Source: a bacterium (lineage in GTDB: Bacteria; JAMCPX01). Taken from it: DNA of 5,322 bases. Of this stretch, positions 1 through 5,322 are shown piece by piece. Every line of letters starts with the position of its first letter. Position 1 is the stretch's first letter. A model generated the notes under the pieces. That model made no database searches. It saw only the letters and a list, made by a program, of their open reading frames with translations, and had not been told where the DNA came from. The position numbers were made by a program, and so were the translations under genes. Location of the stretch: contig JAKAHI010000122.1 of the NCBI GenBank assembly GCA_021815065.1, positions 1 through 5,322 on the forward strand, read 5' to 3'.

Positions 1-692
1 TGAGCACCGGTGGGATAATTGTGATCCGTAAACCATGCATAGCCGGCACCACCCCTTGAACCATCGTAATCTGCCACATTGAAAACACCGTCCTGGTTCC
101 AGTCATAACAGGAAAGGTTGTAATAACCGCCGCCTGAAACACAGGACATTGTTGCGGAAACAGGTCCCGATGCTGTCTGGCATGTGCACCCTGTTATAAA
201 CCCGCCGGTCACTTCTGTAAAATTATAAGGAGGAGGCAGCTCCCTGTAATTCAGATGGATCTTATCGGTGAGGTCCGGTCTGTTCCATTCTATGCCTGAA
301 TCGAGTATCGCTATCAGGATGTGCGGATCTCCTGTTGTATACTGCCATGCCCTGTCGGCGCTGAACCCGCTGACGCCGTAGAGCTGTTCCGGTGTATTAA
401 GGGACGCGGTTCCCTGAACAAGGTATGGTTCGAAACTGAAGAAATTCCAGTCCTCGTCCAGTACCCCTGCACTAGAGTTGAAATAGGTACCGGTGGGTCC
501 AAACCCGCGTTCTGCTTTGGCATAATTGGGATCCCACGGAAGGTACGGCACCCAGTCGGAACTTTTTATGGAGTTCGGTGTACCGGGTGTGCCGGGCCAG
601 TTCGGGTTGCCGCCCTGGGCAAACAGTTTAACGCTTGCCAGTAAGCCTATCGCTGAAACAACCGTAAGGATTGTTACCACCTTCGTATTCAT
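1..692 (-). CDS. Secreted S8 (subtilisin-like) serine peptidase, N-terminal part, cut by window edge
   Basis: About 230 residues are visible and the frame is still open at base 1, so the rest of the gene lies outside. The start ATG follows AGGAGG with a 7-base spacing. Residues 1-25 form a Sec signal peptide: Lys4, a hydrophobic stretch, then LFA before a likely cut after Ala25. A Pro/Gly/Asn-rich linker and a probable propeptide region follow. Residues 124-134 read HILIAILDSGI, the catalytic-Asp motif of subtilases, with Asp131 as the triad Asp. The catalytic His and Ser would lie beyond the edge. Residues 197-208 read DWNQDGVFNVAD, the D-x-N-x-D-G-(x5)-D pattern of a dockerin or EF-hand-like calcium loop. 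Just before it is a segment with four cysteines (169, 171, 184, 195). Subtilases of this layout are known, to my recollection, from myxobacteria and related groups. It is probably exported as a protease; the substrate is unknown. Confidence 0.9.
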   Translation of the reverse strand, partial: MNTKVVTILTVVSAIGLLASVKLFAQGGNPNWPGTPGTPNSIKSSDWVPYLPWDPNYAKAERGFGPTGTYFNSSAGVLDEDWNFFSFEPYLVQGTASLNTPEQLYGVSGFSADRAWQYTTGDPHILIAILDSGIEWNRPDLTDKIHLNYRELPPPYNFTEVTGGFITGCTCQTASGPVSATMSCVSGGGYYNLSCYDWNQDGVFNVADYDGSRGGAGYAWFTDHNYPTGA

Positions 693-697
693 GTGTC

Positions 698-748
698 TCC
701 CTCCTAATCCCCCTCTTTCCCCCTTTAGTAAAGGGAGACGAAAAGGAA
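698..748. repeat. C-rich inverted repeat resembling a dispersed REP-type element
   Basis: Most of the 61-base gap between the oxidoreductase stop and the subtilase start is low-complexity. TCCCCCT occurs twice with a 10-base period (708-714 and 718-724). The second copy runs into an inverted repeat, CCCTTT-AGT-AAAGGG (721-735), which on the minus-strand transcript can extend to nine pairs including one G-U (718-738). No U-run follows the hairpin, so it is not a standard intrinsic terminator. From memory, the pattern of CCCCCT runs around CCCTTTAGTAAAGGG resembles short palindromic repeats scattered between genes in many environmental genomes. Only one copy lies in this window, so its repeat status cannot be shown here. 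The AGGAGG Shine-Dalgarno of the subtilase (700-705) lies at the left edge of the unit. Confidence 0.45.
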
Positions 749-753
749 TTTGC

Positions 754-2772
754 TTATATGCTCAAAGCCAACTCGAACCCCTGTTTTATGGCATCCAGGG
801 CCTTGGCTGTAGAAACCGCGTCTCCGATAACATGAATGCGCTTGTCTTTTGACTGCGCGAAGGGGTTGTACGGGATCACACCGGTTGCCAGGACAATCAC
901 ACCTGCGTCAAATGCCTGGGTCTGACCGTTGTTCTCTGCATATACCTTTCCTTCTTCTATTCTGGTCACCTTTGTGTTGGTATACATCTTGACGCCCCGC
1001 CGCTTCAATTGCTGCATGATGGGCCACCGGGTAGACCTGCCGATGTCTTTGCCGGTCTTATCAAGCATTTCAAGCATGATGACCTTTCTGGTCGACTGCT
1101 TCAGGAGTTGCTGAACAAGCAGGGGATCTTCTGCGTCGTTTTCGAGCAGGAACCGGGCTGTTTTCTCGTTCATGGTACCGTCCTGGGTAAGGTACAGCGC
1201 GACATCGCATCCAACCGCCCCACCCCCGATGATCACGATATTTTCAGACGTACCGGGGAACTCGGAGGATAAAACATCCCATGCAAGCCTGACCGACCCC
1301 TCCTCAAGTCCCTCTGCGAGGCCCTCTATCTTCGGTATAAGAGGGGTACCGCCTGTTGCAACGATAATCTCGTCGGCCTTGAGCTTCGTGAGCTTGTTTT
1401 TACCGACAGGCGTTCCGAGATGGAGTTTCACGCCGTGATGCTCAAGCTGGTGTGCGTAATAGAGCATCAGGTTATAAAACCCTTCTTTGTCCGGTACCAC
1501 ACTTGCAAGATTGAATTGCCCGCCTATCCACTGTTCCTTTTCATAGAGATCCACTTTGTGTCCTCTTTTGGCGAGTGTCACCGCAGCCTCAAGACCTCCG
1601 GGACCTGCTCCTATGACAGCAATCTTTTTCGGTTTCCTGGTTTTGCCGACCTTTATCTCGTGTTCCCTGCCGGTAATGGGATTCACCAGACAATTGGCAG
1701 GAAGACCGTTGAATATATTATCAAAACATCCCTGGTTGCAGGCTATGCAGGAGTTTATCTCATGCAGTTCGCCTTTCCGCGCCTTTTCAGGGAACATCGG
1801 GTCTGCAATCAATGCCCTGCCCATAACAACCATGTCGGCCCAGCCGTCATTGATGAAACGCTCCGCAAGCTTTGGATCGTTGATCCTGTTCGACGCTATA
1901 ACAGGAATCCGTACAGCCTGCCTGACCTTCATGGCCAGGTACGAGAACGCTCCCTCGGGTACGGAGAAGGTGAGCTGGGGCACGTGCGTTTCGTGCCAGC
2001 CGCCGGTTATATTGAACCCGTTTATGCCCAGCTGCTCCAATGATTTCGCAAACTCTACCGTTTCGTTTATCGTATTGCTTCCCTTTACAAAATCACTACC
2101 TGAAAGCCTCATGATAATTGCAAAATCATCACCGACTGCCTCTCGTATCTTTTTGTATACCTCAATACCAAACCGCATCCTATTATCACGTGTACCGCCG
2201 TATTCATCCGTCCTTTGATTGGTCAGTGGTGACAGAAACTGACATATTAAATAGCCTGCCGATGCAAGGATCTCAATACCGTCCATACCTGCCTTTTTTG
2301 CCCGGAGAGCCGCATCAGCGTAATACTGCTGAATCTGCTGAATTTCATCCTTTGTCAGCGGCCTCGGTGCCTCATTGGTAAGCTTCGAAGGCACTGCAGA
2401 AGCCGATACCGGTGTTTCTCCGTTTATCATCCATGACGCAACATACCGCCCTGCATGATAAAGTTGTGCAAATACCTTTGTTCCGTGGGCATGGATTTTT
2501 TGTGTCAGGGCAGTCATCCCGGGAACAAAGTCGTCCGTGTCCAGCCGGATCATGAAATGGCCGCCGCCTACCTTATCTATCGTACAGCCGCCGACCACGA
2601 TCAATCCGGCTCCGCCCTTTGCCCGGTTCTCGTAGAATGCGGTCATCTGATCCGTAACATAGCCTTCAGGCGTGTAGTTCAGGTGCATGGCAGGAAAGAC
2701 GATCCTGTTTTTTATTTCGAGCTTGTTCACCTTTATGGGGCTGAACAAGGCATTAAAATGTGTGTTGTTCAT
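754..2772 (-). CDS. NADH:flavin oxidoreductase, 2,4-dienoyl-CoA reductase (FadH)-like, FMN/4Fe-4S/FAD
   Basis: A 672-residue protein, the usual length for the FadH/trimethylamine-dehydrogenase-like family. Residues about 1-335 form an Old Yellow Enzyme TIM barrel that would bind FMN (HAGRY at 106-110). GYLICQF at 173-179 and WHE at 259-261 align with the segments holding catalytic Tyr166 and His252 of E. coli FadH, giving Tyr174 and His260. A C-x2-C-x3-C-x11-C cluster (Cys342, 345, 349, 361) should bind the 4Fe-4S centre. A GAGPGG FAD loop (388-393), a GGGAVG nucleotide loop (516-521) and a C-terminal GDA motif (650-652) complete the reductase half. The expected reaction is NAD(P)H-driven reduction of a conjugated enoate or dienoyl-CoA in the cytoplasm; the substrate is not fixed, since bile-acid and other enoate reductases share this fold. 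An ATG 12 bases upstream in frame is less likely, because GGAGGA lies between the two ATGs and serves the downstream one. Confidence 0.92.
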   Translation of the reverse strand: MNNTHFNALFSPIKVNKLEIKNRIVFPAMHLNYTPEGYVTDQMTAFYENRAKGGAGLIVVGGCTIDKVGGGHFMIRLDTDDFVPGMTALTQKIHAHGTKVFAQLYHAGRYVASWMINGETPVSASAVPSKLTNEAPRPLTKDEIQQIQQYYADAALRAKKAGMDGIEILASAGYLICQFLSPLTNQRTDEYGGTRDNRMRFGIEVYKKIREAVGDDFAIIMRLSGSDFVKGSNTINETVEFAKSLEQLGINGFNITGGWHETHVPQLTFSVPEGAFSYLAMKVRQAVRIPVIASNRINDPKLAERFINDGWADMVVMGRALIADPMFPEKARKGELHEINSCIACNQGCFDNIFNGLPANCLVNPITGREHEIKVGKTRKPKKIAVIGAGPGGLEAAVTLAKRGHKVDLYEKEQWIGGQFNLASVVPDKEGFYNLMLYYAHQLEHHGVKLHLGTPVGKNKLTKLKADEIIVATGGTPLIPKIEGLAEGLEEGSVRLAWDVLSSEFPGTSENIVIIGGGAVGCDVALYLTQDGTMNEKTARFLLENDAEDPLLVQQLLKQSTRKVIMLEMLDKTGKDIGRSTRWPIMQQLKRRGVKMYTNTKVTRIEEGKVYAENNGQTQAFDAGVIVLATGVIPYNPFAQSKDKRIHVIGDAVSTAKALDAIKQGFELALSI

Positions 2773-2776
2773 GTGT

Positions 2777-2782
2777 TCCTCC
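2777..2782 (-). promoter_or_regulatory. Ribosome binding site deciding the oxidoreductase start
   Basis: GGAGGA lies four bases before the ATG at 2770-2772 and inside the codons that would follow the alternative ATG at 2782-2784. The upstream ATG has no purine-rich site at a proper distance, only an A-run. This favours a protein beginning MNNTHF over one beginning MEEHMNN. Confidence 0.7.
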
Positions 2783-2791
2783 ATTTTTTAG

Positions 2792-2820
2792 CCTATACCT
2801 CACCGGCTATCCGATGTCTA
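2792..2820 (-). promoter_or_regulatory. Candidate sigma70-type promoter for the oxidoreductase gene
   Basis: On the minus strand TAGACA (2815-2820, five of six to TTGACA) and TATAGG (2792-2797, four of six to TATAAT) are separated by exactly 17 bases. Transcription would start near 2785, giving a leader of about 13 bases that still contains the GGAGGA site. It lies just downstream of a terminator-like hairpin, a sensible place for a new start. It is a consensus match found by eye, so chance is a real alternative. Confidence 0.35.
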
Positions 2821-2844
2821 TAAAAATAACTCGGGGACTGAGTT
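2821..2844 (-). terminator. Weak intrinsic-terminator-like hairpin after the E1-like gene
   Basis: Directly after the TAG stop of the E1-like gene, the minus-strand transcript reads AACTC, a seven-base loop, GAGTT, then AUUUUUA. The hairpin with its U-run has terminator form, but the stem is only five pairs and AU-rich at its ends, so termination would probably be partial. Confidence 0.35.
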
Positions 2845-2845
2845 C

Positions 2846-3580
2846 CTATTTGCCCCCGCAGCTCGGACAATGGGGATTTTTTTGTAAAGGAAATGTCCGG
2901 AACTGTGTTGTCTCGCCCTCCCATATCAACAGTTTATTCTTGAGCGGCTTGCCGAGGCCGGGAAGATATTTTATGGCCTCGAGCGCCTGCAGCGAGCCGA
3001 TGACCCCGGGGGTGGCTCCCAGTACCGGGAAAACCTCCTTGGGAGGTGCTTCCTCGAAAATACATCTCAGACAAGGTGTTTCGGGAGATTGAATAAAAGA
3101 TAACCTCCCTTCAATGCCCCATATACTGCCGTATACCATAGGAATGTGTTTTCGGATCGCACAATCATTGAGGATATAGCGCGTCGGGAAATTATCCATG
3201 CAGTCCATGATTATTTCCGCATCGCCCACCAGTTTGTCCACATTGTCTTCAACGATCTTATCCGTAATGGCTGTTATTTTGATATTCGGATTGAGTCTTT
3301 CGAGGGTCATTTTTGCGGATACAGCCTTGTTGGTACCGATCCTCGTGTGGTCGTGCACTATCTGGCGGTTGAGGTTCGAAAGGTCCGGCGAATCAAAATC
3401 GCAGATAACGATATGCCCTATACCGGCAACCGTGAGATAGATCGAAACAGGCGAACCGAGCCCTCCTGCACCCGCAATAAAAACCGTCGATGCCTTGAGC
3501 TTTTCCTGTGTTGCCTCGCCCCATCCGTCCATCATCATCTGCCGCGTGTAACGTTTTTTTTCATCTTCTGTCAGCGTCAT
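2846..3580 (-). CDS. HesA/MoeB/ThiF-family E1-like adenylyltransferase
   Basis: A 244-residue protein, full length for MoeB/ThiF enzymes. These use ATP to adenylate the C-terminal glycine of a ubiquitin-like carrier (MoaD or ThiS) for sulfur transfer into molybdopterin/tungstopterin or thiamine. It has the nucleotide loop GAGGLGS (37-43), the acidic pair in ICDFD (Asp61, Asp63), NLNRQ with Arg72, Lys85 and the DCMDN motif (126-130). All are ATP-site elements of the family. Two CxxC pairs (Cys170/173 and Cys238/241) should bind structural zinc. Between them the family's conserved Cys, found in E. coli MoeB and in ThiF, is absent; the stretch reads EVFPVLGATPGVIG. The start is supported by GGAGG six bases upstream. 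No carrier gene or other cofactor gene lies nearby, so MoeB, ThiF or a dedicated partner cannot be separated. Codons 7-9 contain a run of eight A. Confidence 0.9.
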   Translation of the reverse strand: MTLTEDEKKRYTRQMMMDGWGEATQEKLKASTVFIAGAGGLGSPVSIYLTVAGIGHIVICDFDSPDLSNLNRQIVHDHTRIGTNKAVSAKMTLERLNPNIKITAITDKIVEDNVDKLVGDAEIIMDCMDNFPTRYILNDCAIRKHIPMVYGSIWGIEGRLSFIQSPETPCLRCIFEEAPPKEVFPVLGATPGVIGSLQALEAIKYLPGLGKPLKNKLLIWEGETTQFRTFPLQKNPHCPSCGGK

Positions 3581-3633
3581 TCTCTACCTCCATCGTATCG
3601 AATATTTAAAATTCTCCGTCAGTCGCTGCGTTT

Positions 3634-3647
3634 GCCCTTTAGAGGGC
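3634..3647. other. Small hairpin downstream of the lipid kinase gene
   Basis: GCCCT, a four-base centre and AGGGC form a five-pair stem (six with a G-U) 10 bases after the lipid kinase stop. No U-run follows in the minus direction, so it is not a classical terminator; it could stabilise the 3' end of the mRNA or be chance. Its CCCTTTAG core resembles the inverted repeat at 718-738. The rest of this 77-base gap is AT-rich and ends in the ribosome binding site of the E1-like gene. I see no convincing promoter in it. Confidence 0.3.
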
Positions 3648-3657
3648 CACACCCATC

Positions 3658-4707
3658 CTAACGGGATTTACTGTTCGTATGGTTTACAATAAAATTGCCG
3701 TTCAGCCAATGTCTGGACGTAAAGCCTATCATATTTGTCCGCACGGATTCCGGTGCGACAAGAAAATTGATCGCAGGTCCTCCTTCTATCGTTACATCGG
3801 TATACCCGTCATCCGTTAATTCTCCATCGATACCATAACCGCCGTCTGATTGTATAGTTACTTTGCCAGCAACACCGTTGAATGCCTTTTCGTGGAGCAT
3901 TCTGCCGCTTGATAATGCACGAATGTTTGCTATGATTGAAAAAGAATTCATGGACACCGACAGGAAATAGAAGTTATCGATGCCTTTTTTTTCAGGCTGA
4001 TAGAAGGGTTTGAACCAAAGGACAAGCTTTTGGAGCACCGAGGCAACCGATAAAAGGGTTTTATTGTAAGGGTACACCCTGCCGTCGATTGTTATATGCG
4101 CCCGGATCTTTTCAAAGAAGTACTTACCTTTTTGTGTACCGAGGATAAAGTTTCCTATGATTGTTGTCGTAAGGTTCGCCGCGCTCTGAAAGCTCGGGTT
4201 GCCCGCGGCATAATATTCTTTTTGTATCTTATAAACGATGCCGTTGGAAAACGTAAACCCGTACCTTGTGCCGTGCTCCGTATCTTTTATTTTTAAAACC
4301 TTAAGCGGTATCGTCGAAAGACGCTCTTCACCCTTATGGAAGTCCCTGATATGATCCATGATTATGCGCACGGTGTCGATCGGAGATTTCCGTATGCCGA
4401 GATTGTTTGCAGCCATATTCATGGTTCCGCCCCTGAGCGGCAGCAGGATGGGAATTTTTTCATGGGGCAGGTGCTTTATAAGCTCTGTTATACCTATCTG
4501 GAGTGTCCCATCGCCTCCGTTCAGGATAAGCAGGTTAATACCTTCCTTTTTTATCACATCAATAACGGTTTCGAGGTCCTCGATCGAATAGGTGTCGAGG
4601 ATAACGGTATCCCGCTGAACGTAGGGCAGAAACCTGCTCTTGTTGTATGCCTGCTTCTTGTTCTTACCGGCATTCATGTTGTTGACAATGCAGCACCGGA
4701 GTATCAT
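3658..4707 (-). CDS. Diacylglycerol/lipid kinase catalytic-domain protein (DAGK_cat family)
   Basis: A 349-residue cytoplasmic or membrane-associated protein of the diacylglycerol/sphingosine kinase superfamily, which phosphorylates a lipid hydroxyl with ATP. The N-terminal beta strand and loop read IVNNMNAGKNK (7-17), the counterpart of the usual VNPxSG. The nucleotide motif LNGGDGT is at 62-68. The second motif is PLRGGTMNMAANNLGI (90-105), where bacterial members usually have PLGTxNDFAR; the Asp after Asn is replaced by Met here. The C-terminal domain carries IDGE (293-296), which holds the conserved acidic residue of the family. Length is slightly above the roughly 300 residues of YegS or DgkB. 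The start has GGAG six bases upstream, and starting at the first Met keeps the first strand intact. It follows a FadL-like gene by 70 bases, suggesting a shared transcript and a link to lipid handling. The substrate cannot be told from sequence. Confidence 0.88.
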   Translation of the reverse strand: MILRCCIVNNMNAGKNKKQAYNKSRFLPYVQRDTVILDTYSIEDLETVIDVIKKEGINLLILNGGDGTLQIGITELIKHLPHEKIPILLPLRGGTMNMAANNLGIRKSPIDTVRIIMDHIRDFHKGEERLSTIPLKVLKIKDTEHGTRYGFTFSNGIVYKIQKEYYAAGNPSFQSAANLTTTIIGNFILGTQKGKYFFEKIRAHITIDGRVYPYNKTLLSVASVLQKLVLWFKPFYQPEKKGIDNFYFLSVSMNSFSIIANIRALSSGRMLHEKAFNGVAGKVTIQSDGGYGIDGELTDDGYTDVTIEGGPAINFLVAPESVRTNMIGFTSRHWLNGNFIVNHTNSKSR

Positions 4708-4777
4708 CGCCGTCTCCGGTTATACTGTCTGTACCCGGGAATCATGATATAATCCCTCTCTGCCGGCGCAGGGTAAT

Positions 4778-5322
4778 TTACCATACAAATCTGCATTGAA
4801 TCCCTCCGTCATACACACTGCCTCCGAACGTGTATCCCTGCTGATACTGCGAAACAGGCTGTGTTTTGTGTATGTATCCGGTTTGAAACAGCGTGTCCTG
4901 CACATAAGCGCTCAGGGTGATCGGCGCTTGCCAAAAACCTGCTTTTTTGAATGTATAGCTTGCACCGAGCGAAACAAGATGCTTGTTGCTGTCCAGAAAG
5001 TTTGTCTCACCGGTCTGATCCCGCACGGGGCTCCTGATGAACGCATAGCCTGCAGACACCTCAATGTTGTCCTTGACGGCAGAGCGAATCCCGAACTTGG
5101 GGACAACGGTGTCGAACAGGCTTGTCCGTGGAGTGCCGTCTCCCTGATCATCGGCGAAATCAGACCAGTGCATGTATGTAGCATCGAGGGAGATCAGCAG
5201 GTATGGTTTTGCAAACTGATACGAGATACCTGCCGCATACTGCTCAGGAGAGAAAAACCGTACATAGTTAAAAGACTGCGAATAAAGAAGAAGGCCGGAT
5301 GCATACAGATTGTTCACGCCGT
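4778..5322 (-). CDS. FadL/OmpP1 (TodX)-like outer-membrane transport protein, C-terminal part, cut by window edge
   Basis: About 180 C-terminal residues are visible and the frame is open through base 5322. The GTG at 5315-5317 is therefore best read as an internal Val codon, not a start. The protein shows alternating polar/hydrophobic strands rich in Tyr and Phe, typical of a beta-barrel. LDATYMHWSDF and the following PKFGIRSAVKDNIEVSAGY segment resemble the conserved strands of the OMPP1/FadL/TodX family, which carries long-chain fatty acids or aromatic hydrocarbons across the outer membrane. It ends in CRFVW, an aromatic C-terminus of the kind recognised by the BAM machinery. Full members are about 400-450 residues, so more than half of the gene, including its signal peptide and N-terminal hatch, lies outside. 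It is the first gene seen in the minus-strand series. Another barrel family is possible but less likely. Confidence 0.75.
   Translation of the reverse strand, partial: GVNNLYASGLLLYSQSFNYVRFFSPEQYAAGISYQFAKPYLLISLDATYMHWSDFADDQGDGTPRTSLFDTVVPKFGIRSAVKDNIEVSAGYAFIRSPVRDQTGETNFLDSNKHLVSLGASYTFKKAGFWQAPITLSAYVQDTLFQTGYIHKTQPVSQYQQGYTFGGSVYDGGIQCRFVW

Noticed and set aside
314..523. A 69-codon minus-strand frame overlapping the subtilase
   Set aside because: The subtilase runs through this stretch in another frame, with a signal peptide and the DSG catalytic motif. The short frame has no recognisable content.
718..738. Intrinsic terminator for the oxidoreductase gene
   Set aside because: The hairpin is good but is followed by purine-rich sequence, not a U-run, on the transcribed strand.
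1420..2218. Two plus-strand reading frames of over 200 codons inside the oxidoreductase region
   Set aside because: They lie opposite a complete protein with clear catalytic, iron-sulfur and nucleotide motifs. They have low-complexity, family-free sequence and no ribosome binding sites, so they are shadows.
3592..3633. Promoter CTGACG-19-TACGAT upstream of the E1-like gene
   Set aside because: Each box matches only four of six and the spacer is 19 bases, which is too weak to report in an AT-rich gap.
4748..4753. TATAAT as a -10 box in the gap before the lipid kinase
   Set aside because: It reads TATAAT only on the plus strand, away from any plus-strand gene, and no -35 partner is evident on the useful strand.
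4720..4905. A 61-codon minus-strand frame overlapping the end of the porin gene
   Set aside because: It overlaps the porin C-terminus in a different frame and shows no domain or membrane features.
4778..5317. A complete 179-codon gene starting at GTG 5315-5317
   Set aside because: The frame continues open to the window edge, there is no signal peptide after the GTG, and the protein matches only the C-terminal strands of a FadL-type barrel. It is a truncated view of a longer gene.

Overview
The window looks like a chromosomal fragment from a Gram-negative, probably anaerobic bacterium. The cues are an outer-membrane beta-barrel of the FadL/OmpP1 kind, a secreted subtilase with a Sec signal peptide, and a large flavin/iron-sulfur enoate reductase of the 2,4-dienoyl-CoA reductase type. 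Base composition is balanced by eye, with Shine-Dalgarno sites before every gene whose start is visible. The gene types fit Desulfobacterota or neighbouring syntrophic and metal-reducing lineages, but this is inference; there is no rRNA or other phylogenetic marker.

Five genes all lie on the minus strand, so transcription runs from high to low coordinates. In that order they are: the C-terminal part of a FadL/OmpP1-like porin (4778-5322, cut by the right edge); a diacylglycerol/lipid kinase-domain protein (3658-4707); a HesA/MoeB/ThiF-family E1-like adenylyltransferase (2846-3580); an NADH:flavin oxidoreductase resembling FadH (754-2772); and the N-terminal part of an S8 subtilase (1-692, cut by the left edge). 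Every gap is 61 to 77 bases, so there are no long gene-free stretches, and the plus-strand reading frames are all shadows of these genes.

The gaps hold some signals. A weak terminator-like hairpin and a reasonable sigma70-type promoter lie between the E1-like gene and the oxidoreductase, so that enzyme may have its own transcription start. A C-rich inverted repeat resembling a dispersed REP-type element lies between the oxidoreductase and the subtilase, and its edge supplies the subtilase ribosome binding site. A small hairpin follows the lipid kinase gene.

Functionally, the porin, lipid kinase and enoyl/dienoyl-type reductase suggest uptake and handling of hydrophobic compounds or lipids. 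The E1-like protein would normally activate a ubiquitin-like sulfur carrier (MoaD/ThiS type), but no such carrier is encoded here. I see no mobile element, CRISPR array, tRNA or rRNA, and no clearly new defence-like system. The most unusual points are the E1-like enzyme next to the flavoprotein, the altered nucleotide-loop motif in the lipid kinase, and the dockerin-like calcium loop with a cysteine-rich insert in the subtilase.
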